Below, in pieces: positions 23,929-31,640 of a stretch of DNA of 64,000 nucleotides (the stretch's first letter is position 1; each line of letters begins with the position of its first letter). Position numbers and translations under genes: made by a program. This DNA is from G958295935 sp965224235 (GTDB taxonomy: Bacteria; Chloroflexota; Dehalococcoidia; Lucifugimonadales; Lucifugimonadaceae). The stretch spans positions 1 to 64,000 of the forward strand of contig CBDCYP010000001.1 of assembly GCA_965224235.1 (NCBI GenBank), given 5' to 3'. The notes under the pieces were generated by a model. That model had not been told where the DNA came from. It saw nothing but the letters and a program-made list of their open reading frames with translations, and ran no database searches.

Positions 23929-24311
23929 TCGTGGATACCAACGTCGTATCGTACATTTTCGATCAAGACCCCAAAGCCGTTTATTAATTAGAGCAACTCC
24001 GCGGCCGCCAGGGAATTGTCTCGTTCCAGACACTGGAGGAGATGTGGTATGGAGCTTACTCAAATGGCTGGGGAGCAAAAAGGAGAAACGAATTGGCGCT
24101 TCATCTTGAACAGTACGAAATAATCTGGCCCAACGCTGAGTTGGTGGAGAGATGCGCCCGTCTTCGTTGCGAAAGTAAGGCGACAGGGCGCAGGCTGGAA
24201 ATGGCCGATGGGTGGATCACAGCCACCGCACTGTTGCTTAAGTGTCCCCTGGCGTCGAATGACCGTGACTTCTCAAGAGTTCCCAATCTTCAAGTGATCA
24301 AGTCCCCATGA
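23922..24311 (+). pseudogene. PIN-domain toxin with in-frame TAA at codon 22
   Basis: Apart from one TAA (23985-23987) the frame reads as a complete 129-residue PIN protein: MVVVDTNVVSYIFDQD, stop, then FQTLEEMWYGA, MADGWITATAL and SNDRDF. All four acidic positions survive and no other lesion is seen, so the nonsense change looks recent. The stop codon TGA overlaps the ATG of an hsdR-head fragment. A short peptide and a restart at ATG 24042 are possible but would lack the first catalytic Asp. Confidence 0.8.
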
Positions 24312-24359
24312 CCACCCCCGCCAAGCTCAACGAACTCAACCACGCCGAGGACCCGGCGC
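24308..24359 (+). pseudogene. hsdR 5'-end fragment c
   Basis: 52 bp identical or nearly identical to the hsdR start (ATG through GACCCGGCGC), then interrupted by a MITE2 insertion. Beyond the MITE lies an MNT remnant, not hsdR. Confidence 0.88.
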
Positions 24360-24362
24360 TTA

Positions 24363-24494
24363 GAGGGTGTCTAATAAGTCCCTACGTCCTGAGCAATACC
24401 GGGCGGTCCGGGGTCAACTGTTTGGGCCGGTTCGCCTCGTTGAAAGTAGATTCTTCGGCTTCGCTCAGAATGACAATGCTTTTTAGACACCCTC
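24363..24494 (+). mobile_element. MITE2 copy C (132 bp)
   Basis: Perfect 12-bp inverted ends (GAGGGTGTCTAA and its complement) with TTA duplicated at 24360-24362 and 24495-24497. Inserted at the junction of the hsdR fragment and the MNT remnant. Confidence 0.92.
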
Positions 24495-24503
24495 TTAGAG
24501 CCA

Positions 24504-24599
24504 ATGAACAGGGATTTAGCCCTCGGACGGCTGCGGGCGCACGAGAATGCCCTTGCGGACCACTTTGGGATAACCGGACTTCGCCCTTTGTATGCCCTC
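24504..24599 (+). pseudogene. MNT nucleotidyltransferase 5' remnant
   Basis: Starting ATG 24504 it codes LALGRLRAHENALADHFGI, similar to the first 25 residues of the MNT genes at 22488 and 25329 (VLELLRAHKPTLAERFGV), then ends in unrelated sequence that carries the next promoter. Third MNT trace after an hsdR head. Confidence 0.65.
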
Positions 24600-24645
24600 C
24601 GCTACTTATGGTATGATTTCGTGCGTATGTAATACATACTGGAGA
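24588..24645 (+). promoter_or_regulatory. Promoter, operator and RBS for AbrB/PIN pair
   Basis: TTGTAT (24588) and TATGAT (24612) are spaced 18 bp. A 15-bp palindrome GTATGTA-A-TACATAC lies at 24625-24639, between the -10 and GGAGA (24641). The palindrome straddles the expected transcription start, a good autorepressor site for the AbrB-type antitoxin. Confidence 0.65.
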
Positions 24646-24649
24646 AATC

Positions 24650-24877
24650 ATGCGGATATCTGAACGAGGCCAAATCACTATCCCCAAGGCGTTGAGGGAC
24701 CGCTTTGGGATGAACCACACCGTTGAGGTCGAGGTCACCCCGACGGAACAAGGCCTTCTGATCAGGAAGAGAACGACTGCGGAACATCCCGTGGAGCGCG
24801 TTAGCGGGATCCTTGATGGGAAGTGGCCCTGGAATGGAGATGTCGACGATTACATTGAGGATATACGTGGGAGATGA
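24650..24877 (+). CDS. AbrB/SpoVT (MazE-like) antitoxin
   Basis: A 75-residue protein with a swapped-hairpin AbrB N-terminus (MRISERGQITIPKALRDRFGM) and an acidic C-terminal tail (VDDYIEDIRGR) expected to bind the toxin. The stop overlaps the PIN start (ATGA). A strong palindrome lies just upstream. It lies between hsdR-head fragments c and d in the restriction locus. Confidence 0.92.
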   Translation: MRISERGQITIPKALRDRFGMNHTVEVEVTPTEQGLLIRKRTTAEHPVERVSGILDGKWPWNGDVDDYIEDIRGR

Positions 24878-25275
24878 TCACAGCCGTCGATACCAACGTC
24901 CTGCTGGACGTGTTCCTGACCGGTGCGCCGGATCACCTCCAATCACAGAAGCGATTAAGCGCGGCCTACGATGCCGGCGCCATCATCGTGTGCGACGTGG
25001 TGTACTCCGAACTCGTCCCTGCCTTCGGCGACCGGGCCTCACTGGATGGAGCGCTCAGGGAGATCGGCGCGGCTCTCTCCCCGGTCGATTCCTCGATCGC
25101 TTACGAAGCAGGGCTGCGCTGGTGGAGGTATCGCAAGGACGGAGGGCCGCGCAATCGGATCATGCCGGACTTCCTGATCGGCGCTCACGCCATGGCCGCA
25201 GCCGATACGCTTCTCACACGGGACCGGGGGTTCTACGACACCTACTTCCCCGAGTTGAAGAATTCGCCGAGATAG
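24874..25275 (+). CDS. PIN-domain toxin paired with AbrB
   Basis: A 133-residue PIN nuclease with all acidic positions: AVDTNVLLDVF, VVYSELVPAF, MPDFLIGAHAM and LTRDRGFY. It overlaps the antitoxin by 4 bp. The PDFLIGAHA and TRDRGFY pattern matches the PIN group commonly paired with AbrB-type antitoxins. No damage is visible; this is one of the few intact toxin-antitoxin pairs in the locus. Confidence 0.93.
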   Translation: MITAVDTNVLLDVFLTGAPDHLQSQKRLSAAYDAGAIIVCDVVYSELVPAFGDRASLDGALREIGAALSPVDSSIAYEAGLRWWRYRKDGGPRNRIMPDFLIGAHAMAAADTLLTRDRGFYDTYFPELKNSPR

Positions 25276-25279
25276 CCCC

Positions 25280-25323
25280 ATGCCCACTCCCGCCAAGCTC
25301 AACGAGTTCAACCACGCCGAGGC
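25280..25323 (+). pseudogene. hsdR 5'-end fragment d
   Basis: 44 bp matching the hsdR start (ATGCCCACTCCCGCC, through GCCGAGG), then six bases and the ATG of an intact MNT gene. Read alone it would stop within a few codons. Confidence 0.85.
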
Positions 25324-25328
25324 ACATA

Positions 25329-25619
25329 ATGACCAGACAAGAAGTCCTCGAACTGTTGCGGGCGCACAAGCCGACTCTAGCCGAGCGTTTCGGCGTAACA
25401 CACCTCGCCCTGTTCGGCTCCTTCGCCCGTGACCAGGCCACCGATGAGAGCGACATTGACATCCTGGTCCGGTTCGACGGTCCGGCAACGTCGAGGTCGT
25501 ACTTCGGCGTGCAGTTCTACGTCGAAGATCTGCTGGGCCGCCGAGTCGACCTGGTAAGTGACAAGGCGTTGCGGCCGGAGTTGCGTCCATACGTAGAGAG
25601 AGAGGCTCTCAGTGTGTGA
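25329..25619 (+). CDS. mntA: MNT-type nucleotidyltransferase antitoxin (MntA)
   Basis: A 96-residue minimal nucleotidyltransferase with GSFARDQATDESDID, the GSX10DXD active site. In characterised MntA-HepT systems this enzyme inactivates the HEPN toxin by adding AMP groups to it. It overlaps HepT by 8 bp. MTRQEVLELLRAHKPTLAERF is the usual N-terminus. It follows an hsdR-head fragment and precedes the true hsdR. Confidence 0.92.
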   Translation: MTRQEVLELLRAHKPTLAERFGVTHLALFGSFARDQATDESDIDILVRFDGPATSRSYFGVQFYVEDLLGRRVDLVSDKALRPELRPYVEREALSV

Positions 25620-25986
25620 TGCAACAGAAGAAACGCGCAGTTGGCGTCTCTACATTCAAGACATGATCAAGTTTGCTGAGAAGGTCCTGTCCTATACGGA
25701 GGGACTGAACCAAGATGCGTTCATCGCTGACGGTCTCATCTACGACGCCACCCTGCGCAACATCCAACTCATCGGTGAGGCGGCAACGCATGTCCCTGAC
25801 CATGTGCGGGAAGCAACCCCGGAGATTGAATGGCGGCGTATCGTAGGGACCCGGAACCGCGTGACCCATGCTTATCTGAGCATGGACGAAGATGTTATCT
25901 GGGACATCATTCAGACCGACATCCCCAGCCTTTTGCCCGAATTGCGGAAGTTGCTGGGCGGCGCCGCCCAGGATGCGACTCGGTAA
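25612..25986 (+). CDS. hepT: HEPN-domain ribonuclease toxin (HepT, DUF86)
   Basis: A 124-residue HepT with a GTG start inside the mntA end. The active-site motif is GTRNRVTHAY (RX4HXY), where the Tyr is the usual AMPylation target. Helices before it (IQDMIKFAEKVLSY; LRNIQLIGEAATHV) are typical of DUF86. It is intact here, whereas the sister copy near 22.8 kb has lost nearly all of the gene. hsdR starts 9 bp after the stop. Confidence 0.93.
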   Translation: MCDATEETRSWRLYIQDMIKFAEKVLSYTEGLNQDAFIADGLIYDATLRNIQLIGEAATHVPDHVREATPEIEWRRIVGTRNRVTHAYLSMDEDVIWDIIQTDIPSLLPELRKLLGGAAQDATR

Positions 25987-25995
25987 GGCCGCCCC

Positions 25996-28900
25996 ATGAC
26001 CACTCCCGCCAAGCTCAACGAACTCAACCACGCCGAGGACCCGGCGCGACGGTTGCTGGAGCGGCTGGGGTGGAGATACGTACACCGCGACGCGCTGGCG
26101 GCGGAGCGCGGGGACAAGCGGGACGTGCTGCTGAGGAGGCGGCTGAAGACGGCGCTGCCGCGGGTGAACGAGTGGATGACCGAGGAGCAGGCGGAGCGCG
26201 CCGCCTACGAGTTGGAGCACGTCAACGCCACCGGCATGGCCCGCAACCAACGGGTGCACGAGTACCTGACCTACGGGATGCCCCTGACCGTCGACGGGCC
26301 GCGCGGAAGAGACTCGCGCACCGTCCGCTTCTTCGACTTCGACCACCCGGAGGGCGGCCTCAACGAGTTCGTGGTCACGACCCAGTTCCGGGTCCGCCGG
26401 GGCAGCGATCGGGGCGGCACGGAGGACGACGAGCGCATGGTCATCCCCGACCTCGTGCTGTTCGTCAACGGCGTCCCGCTGGTGGTGATGGAGGCCAAGT
26501 CGCCGTCGCTGCTGGACGTGTGGAGGTCCCAGGCGGTGCGCCAGCTTCTGCGCTACCAGGAGGCGGGGCCGGAGTGGCACGGCGCGGGCGCGCCGGAGCT
26601 GTTCCACTACAACCTGCTGTGCGTCGCCCACTGCGGGGCCGCCGCAGCCTATGCCACCCTCGGCGCGCCGGAGAACGCCTACTTCGAGTGGAAGTCCGTA
26701 CTGCCGTACTCGGACGACGAGGTGCGGCAGCGCTTCGGCGTTGAGCCGCAGGGGCAGGCGCAGCTCATCATCGGGCTGCTGTCGCCGTCGGCGCTGCTGG
26801 ACGTTCTGCGCGACTACGTGGTCTACGAGCCGGAGCGGGGACGGCTGGTGAAGAAGCTGCCGCGCTACCAGCAGTACCGCGCCGTCCGCGCGGCAACGGA
26901 GCGGATGCTGTCGGGCCGGAAGCCGGAGGAGCGGGGCGGGGTGATCTGGCACACCCAGGGTTCGGGCAAGTCGCTGACGATGCTGTGGTTGGCGACGAAG
27001 CTGCGCCGCGAGCCGCGGTTGGGCAATCCCACCATCGTCGTGGTGACCGACCGGAGGCAACTCGACCGGCAGATCACCGGAACCTTCGAGCGCTGCGGCT
27101 TCCCGGCGCCGGAGCAGGCGTCGAGCGCCCGCGAGCTGCGCCGGTTGCTCACGACCGGAGCGGGCCGGACGGTGATGACCACCATTCAGAAGTTCGAGGA
27201 GGCGTTGACCACCCCCGAGGGCCGTCTCGACGTGCTCAACGCCTCAGAGAACGTCATCGTCATGGTGGACGAGGCCCACCGCACGCAGTACGGCAAGCTC
27301 GGCGCGTGCATGTCCGGCGCCCTGCCCAACGCAGCGCTTGTCGGCTTCACCGGCACGCCTATAGACAAGGACTTCAAGCGCAGTACCATGCGGCGTTTCG
27401 GCTCGCTCATCGACGCCTACACAATCCCGCAGTCGGTGGCCGATGGCGTGACAGTACCCATCTGGTACGAGGCGCGGCTCCCGGAGCTGGCCATTGAGGG
27501 GCCGGAGACGCTGGACAAGCTGTTCGAGGCGATGTTCGGCGGCGAGCCGCCCGCGGTCCAGATGCAGCTTCACCGCCGCTACGCCAACAAGGAGACGGTG
27601 GCCGAGGCGGAGCGGCGCATCGAGATGATCGCCCTCGACATAGCCGAGCACTTCAAGGCGAAGCTGCGGCCCAACGGCTTCAAGGCGCAGGTCGTCGCGC
27701 CGAGCCGGGCCGCCGCGCTGCGCTACGCCGAGCGCCTGAATAGCTTCGGCCTGTGCGCCTATCCCGTCATCACGACGACGCCCAACGACGGCCCGGAGTT
27801 CAGAGCGGCCCGCGACCTGGACCAGGAGCAGGTCGTCAACGCCTTCGTCGATCCGAAGGGGGAGCCGGATGCGCTGGTCGTGGTGGACATGCTGCTCACC
27901 GGCTTCGACGCGCCCGTCGAGCAGGCGCTATACCTGGACCGGCCTCTTCGGGAGCACGGCCTGCTTCAGGCCATCGCCCGCGTGAACCGGCGATTCTCCC
28001 ACGAGCAGGACGGCGTCGTGACGGAGAAAGCCCACGGCTTGGTGGTGGACTACCACGGCGTCTCCCGGGACCTGGAGGAGGCGCTCTCGACGTTCGAGTG
28101 GCCGGACGTGCAGGACACGATGCGCGAGCTGGACGAGGACCCGGCGCCGGTCATCGAAGCGGCCGCCGTCCAGGCGGAATCGTACTTCAAGGGCCGAGAC
28201 TTGAGCGACACGTGGGAGTGCGTGGCTGTCTTCGCGCCCGACGCCTCGACCGAGGGCAACTTCAAGGCCGACCTGTTCGAGCGGTTCAATGCGGACTACC
28301 GCCGGTTCTCACGCCTCATGGACCGTTTCCTGCCCGACCCGCGGGCATTGGAATATAGAGACCGGCTTGCGCGGCTCACGGAGATCAGGGCCTACGTCCG
28401 GGCCCAGTTCCTGCGTGAGGACGCCGGCGTGAACTGGACCGAGATCGGGGCCAAGGTGAAGAAGCTGGTGGACGAGCGCATAGGCGCCAATGTCCGCGAG
28501 TTGATGAGGCCGGTCTCCATACTCGACCAGGACTTCGAACAGAAGATCGCCGCCCTCCCGCACGACGAGGCCCGCGCATCGATCATGGAGCACGCCATTC
28601 GCGCTCAGATCCACGAACGCCTCACCGACAATCCCGTATTCTACGAGCGGCTCTCGGAGCGGCTGACGCGCATCATCGAAGACCTGCGCAACCGGCTGAT
28701 CGACTCGGCCGAAGCGTGCCGGCGTCTGGCGGACCTGCGGCATCAGGTGCAGAGCGAGGCCGACATCGCCGCCGTGCATGGCCTGTCGCCGGTGTCCTTT
28801 GCCGTATACGAGCTGCTCGACGTCCGCTCGGAGAGTCCAGTTCCCGATGCGGCCGTGCGCGAGGATCCGACTCCGTACCGGACACACTTCGATGAGGAGA

Positions 28901-29103
28901 CCAAGCGCGTCGCGCGGAAGGTGGAGTCCATGGTCGACCGCCACAAGGCCGTGGTCGACTGGCAATCGAACCTGGAGGTCCAGCGGGAGATGCGCCGCGA
29001 CATCAAGCGCGAGCTGCGAGATACCGGCGACTACACCGAAGAGCGATTGGAGGAGCTGGCAAGTCAGATCGTCGAGTTGGCCCGCCGGAGGAGTCGGGGG
29101 TGA
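25996..29103 (+). CDS. hsdR: Type I restriction enzyme motor/nuclease subunit
   Basis: A 1035-residue HsdR. The N-terminal PD-(D/E)xK nuclease is visible (IPDLVLFVNG, Asp near 152; VVMEAKSP, Glu-Ala-Lys near 166-168). The SF2 motor has Walker A TQGSGKSLTM near 322, VMVDEAHRTQYG near 425, FTGTPI, and later VVDMLLTGFDAP and ARVNRRF. The C-terminal helical domain contacts HsdM. It cleaves DNA lacking host modification after ATP-driven translocation. The ATG at 25996 is shared in sequence with four upstream vestiges of the same gene start. The last bases overlap the next gene (GTGA). Confidence 0.96.
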   Translation: MTTPAKLNELNHAEDPARRLLERLGWRYVHRDALAAERGDKRDVLLRRRLKTALPRVNEWMTEEQAERAAYELEHVNATGMARNQRVHEYLTYGMPLTVDGPRGRDSRTVRFFDFDHPEGGLNEFVVTTQFRVRRGSDRGGTEDDERMVIPDLVLFVNGVPLVVMEAKSPSLLDVWRSQAVRQLLRYQEAGPEWHGAGAPELFHYNLLCVAHCGAAAAYATLGAPENAYFEWKSVLPYSDDEVRQRFGVEPQGQAQLIIGLLSPSALLDVLRDYVVYEPERGRLVKKLPRYQQYRAVRAATERMLSGRKPEERGGVIWHTQGSGKSLTMLWLATKLRREPRLGNPTIVVVTDRRQLDRQITGTFERCGFPAPEQASSARELRRLLTTGAGRTVMTTIQKFEEALTTPEGRLDVLNASENVIVMVDEAHRTQYGKLGACMSGALPNAALVGFTGTPIDKDFKRSTMRRFGSLIDAYTIPQSVADGVTVPIWYEARLPELAIEGPETLDKLFEAMFGGEPPAVQMQLHRRYANKETVAEAERRIEMIALDIAEHFKAKLRPNGFKAQVVAPSRAAALRYAERLNSFGLCAYPVITTTPNDGPEFRAARDLDQEQVVNAFVDPKGEPDALVVVDMLLTGFDAPVEQALYLDRPLREHGLLQAIARVNRRFSHEQDGVVTEKAHGLVVDYHGVSRDLEEALSTFEWPDVQDTMRELDEDPAPVIEAAAVQAESYFKGRDLSDTWECVAVFAPDASTEGNFKADLFERFNADYRRFSRLMDRFLPDPRALEYRDRLARLTEIRAYVRAQFLREDAGVNWTEIGAKVKKLVDERIGANVRELMRPVSILDQDFEQKIAALPHDEARASIMEHAIRAQIHERLTDNPVFYERLSERLTRIIEDLRNRLIDSAEACRRLADLRHQVQSEADIAAVHGLSPVSFAVYELLDVRSESPVPDAAVREDPTPYRTHFDEETKRVARKVESMVDRHKAVVDWQSNLEVQREMRRDIKRELRDTGDYTEERLEELASQIVELARRRSRG

Positions 29104-29828
29104 ACGAACGGGGTCGTATCCGCTTCGGCAACACGACCATCGAATACGAGGTTCGTCGAAGCGAACGGCGCAGAAAGACCGTGCAGATCACGGTTGACGG
29201 CGGCGGCGTGCAGGTCGCTGCGCCCATGACAACGACGGACGACGACCTGCGGGCCATCGTTCGCAAGCGGGCGCCCTGGATCCTTAGCCGTGCGTCTGGG
29301 GCGATGCTGGAAGCTGCGCCGAAGCGCTTCGTCAGCGGTGAGACGCTGCCGTACCTGGGCCGCAACGTCCGCATGATCGTCGAGTCTGCGGACGTTCGGA
29401 CGCCTGAGGTCCGCTTCGATCACTGGCGCTTCCGGGTCGCCGTGCCGCAGGGTCTCAATGACGGTGAACGCTACGAGTCGATTCGCCGCAGTATCGTCAG
29501 GTGGTATAGGGCCCGCGCCGCCGAGCGACTGACGGCCAACGTAGACCGCTGGTGGCCCCGGCTGGGCAGAGGAGAGAGGTCGCAGATACTAGTCAGGGAC
29601 CAACGCCAACGCTGGGGGAGCTGCGCACCCGACGGCACGCTGCGCTTCAACTGGCGGGCCGTCATGCTGAAGCCTGCCCTCACTGAGTACGTGGTCGTGC
29701 ACGAGTTGGCGCACCTGACCCATCGGAACCACTCGACGGACTTTTGGGGCTTGGTGTCCAAGGCGATGCCAGACGCGCAGCAGCGTCGCCAGCGCCTTCG
29801 GGAGGAAGGCCGCACGCTTCCCCTGTAA
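29100..29828 (+). CDS. YgjP-like zinc metallopeptidase (M48/DUF45 type)
   Basis: A 242-residue putative Zn-protease starting with GTG inside the hsdR stop. The N-terminal half starts IEYEVRRSERRRKTVQITV as in DUF45 proteins. The active site is VVHELAHLTHRNHSTDFW (HEXXH plus a third His), preceded by RQRWGSC. Such genes are repeatedly found directly after type I hsdR. The reason is unknown; a role in protein turnover linked to restriction is inferred. Confidence 0.92.
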   Translation: MNERGRIRFGNTTIEYEVRRSERRRKTVQITVDGGGVQVAAPMTTTDDDLRAIVRKRAPWILSRASGAMLEAAPKRFVSGETLPYLGRNVRMIVESADVRTPEVRFDHWRFRVAVPQGLNDGERYESIRRSIVRWYRARAAERLTANVDRWWPRLGRGERSQILVRDQRQRWGSCAPDGTLRFNWRAVMLKPALTEYVVVHELAHLTHRNHSTDFWGLVSKAMPDAQQRRQRLREEGRTLPL

Positions 29829-29933
29829 CGCTCCATCCCTAGCTGCTTTGCTGTGGGGTCATTCGCACTGCGTTATCGGCCAGGCCGCCTTCTGCGGGCA
29901 TCAAACACCGCGCAGGACTGGTAGACCCGGCCG

Positions 29934-30300
29934 GTGACGCTCTCCGACAGGCAGATACTCGACTCCCTCAGCCGGATGCCCTTCGTCGATTCGACAGAGT
30001 TGGCAGGCATCCTGGGTGATCCACCAGCGACCATCCACCGCGCCCTGACGGGCCTGCTGGCTGAGACGGCATCGCCGGACGCGTCAGTCACGGCGCCGCT
30101 CACCTTCCTTCAAGCCGACGGTACTACCTGACAGCCAGGGCCATGGGTGAGGCCGCGGGGATACTCGGCTTTGCGACTCCCTGCTCTTTGTCGTGGACAC
30201 CGAGGACGTGGAGGCCACTTACGTGCGCACAGCGGCCCGGATGGCCACCATGTCGCTCCCCATCCTCGTATCATGCTCGCCCGTGCTGGCATGGACCGGC
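29934..30300 (+). pseudogene. Possible replication-relaxation/HTH remnant
   Basis: A short frame (TLSDRQILDSLSRMPFVDST, then HTH-like LAGILGDPPATIHRALTGLL) is continued in another frame by SRRYYLTARAMGEAAGILGF. This order, a winged helix then a YYLT-type strand, resembles replication-relaxation proteins of integrative elements. At least one frameshift is needed, and the rest is lost. Confidence 0.4.
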
Positions 30301-30644
30301 ATACTAGGCCGGTCCTGGCGCCCCTCTGGAAGCAGGAATCTCCCCGACTGGCGCTGTCCGGGATGAGCGCCTAACGTTGGGACTCGCTTTACCACCGGAT
30401 GCGTCCCGTAGGAGGGGGATAGATAGGGACAATACGTCCCTAATACCCAGTTCGATTGCATGGGGGCTGCAAATTGCAGCGACAGACCCGGTTTCTGGAA
30501 CGGTCATACCACTGGCCGCACCCCAAATCACCCTGTATTAGCTACAAATCGGGGGGGACACGTCGCCTGACGTGTCGTGGATTGCACATGCTGATAAATG
30601 GGAAACGGTGCTAAAACAAAGGCCCTATCCGATGATAATTTGTC
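30301..30644. other. Intergenic, nothing recognised
   Basis: About 340 bp with no conserved frame. It is more AT-rich just before the small membrane-protein gene, where a promoter is expected. Confidence 0.45.
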
Positions 30645-30878
30645 ATGCCCGATACAACCGTTGACGTGTCAGCCGATAGCGAGGGAAGAGCGATGGATAA
30701 GCCTGTCCGCTGGGTCCCGAAAGCGGAGGCGTATCGTAAGGAGACTGCCGCGCACGGGAGGATGAGGAAAGTCGCCCGGACCCTCGGTCTGGCCGCCGCC
30801 GCGCTGTTCGCGCTGCTGGTCATCAGCGTTCTCGCGGCGTGGCGGCTGCTCATGCAAGAATTGACCACCCAATCTTGA
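30645..30878 (+). CDS. Small single-span membrane protein, unknown
   Basis: 77 residues: a charged N-terminal half, then a clear transmembrane helix (LGLAAAALFALLVISVLAAW, about 49-68) and a short tail. No family is recognised. No strong ribosome site; an internal ATG at 30693 is an alternative start. Weak evidence that it is a real gene. Confidence 0.4.
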   Translation: MPDTTVDVSADSEGRAMDKPVRWVPKAEAYRKETAAHGRMRKVARTLGLAAAALFALLVISVLAAWRLLMQELTTQS

Positions 30879-30947
30879 CCTGCGCGTCAATGATCAACAG
30901 AATGACTCGAAGAGCCTCTATTTGTGACTCGGATGGGGTGGCACGAC

Positions 30948-31211
30948 ATGAACCAACTTACGGTCAGGGGATTCGACGACGAACTGTGCGCCATTATGCG
31001 CCGCCTCGCAAAGCAGGAGGGAATCTCCATGAATCAGGTTGCGTTGAGGCTGCTCAGGAAGGGTGCCGGCATAACGGACAATAAGGGGAATCCGAACGCG
31101 ATAGGGCCATCGTTAGACGACCTGTTCGGCCTGTGGAGCCGGGAGGAGGCAGAGAGTTTCAATGCTGCTCTTGAGGTCTTTGAGACCGTGGACGAGTCAG
31201 CGTGGACATGA
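30948..31211 (+). CDS. VapB-like antitoxin
   Basis: An 87-residue protein with an RHH-type start (MNQLTVRGFDDELCAIMRRLAKQEG, then SMNQVALRLLRKG) and a toxin-binding tail (EEAESFNAALEVFETVDESAW). The stop overlaps the VapC start (ATGA). It lies in the remnant-rich zone downstream of the restriction locus. Confidence 0.88.
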   Translation: MNQLTVRGFDDELCAIMRRLAKQEGISMNQVALRLLRKGAGITDNKGNPNAIGPSLDDLFGLWSREEAESFNAALEVFETVDESAWT

Positions 31212-31606
31212 GGATTCTCCTGGACTCCAACGCTTACTCCGCGTTTATGCGGGGCAACCACGAGGTGAGAGACCTGATACAAGCTGCTGAGGAGGTGCTG
31301 TTCTCGGCTATTGTGGTAGGTGAGCAGCTATTCGGCTTCCGGCAGGGGACGCACTTCGAGCATAACATTGCGGAACTTCGATCCTTCCTCGAACGTCCCT
31401 ACGTGTCCTTCGTTCCTGTGGGGCCAGTGACTGCGGACCGCTACTCCCGGGTAATGACAGCGCTGAAGGCGAAGGGGCGGCCAATTCCGACAAACGATGT
31501 CTGGATTGCGGCTCACGCGATGGAAACGGGCGCGGATCTCGTTTCAGCCGATGGGCGCTTTGAACACGTTGACGGGATTGTTTGGGTCCGGGTGACGGTG
31601 GGTTGA
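31208..31606 (+). CDS. VapC-type PIN ribonuclease toxin
   Basis: A 132-residue PIN nuclease beginning MRILLDSNAYSAFM. Acidic positions are Asp6, Glu in IVVGEQLFGF, Asp in TNDVWIAAHA and Asp in VSADGRFEHVDG. I use ATG 31208 at the ATGA overlap with the antitoxin. The TNDVWIAAHAMETGA motif is characteristic of VapC. The pair is intact. Confidence 0.92.
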   Translation: MRILLDSNAYSAFMRGNHEVRDLIQAAEEVLFSAIVVGEQLFGFRQGTHFEHNIAELRSFLERPYVSFVPVGPVTADRYSRVMTALKAKGRPIPTNDVWIAAHAMETGADLVSADGRFEHVDGIVWVRVTVG

Positions 31607-31640
31607 AATCGAAAACAGCGACCACCTGGAGGAGGGCAGC

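Noticed and set aside
23985..23987. Stop-codon readthrough or recoding at the TAA in the PIN gene
   Set aside because: No hairpin or special context follows, and TAA is the least recoded stop; a plain nonsense mutation is simpler.
24813..25619. A 268-codon frame whose end matches MntA
   Set aside because: Only the last third, the real MNT gene starting at 25329, is meaningful; the first part is a shadow of AbrB/PIN.
25609..27060. A 483-codon frame antisense to HepT and hsdR
   Set aside because: Fully opposite well-supported genes and without any domain pattern.
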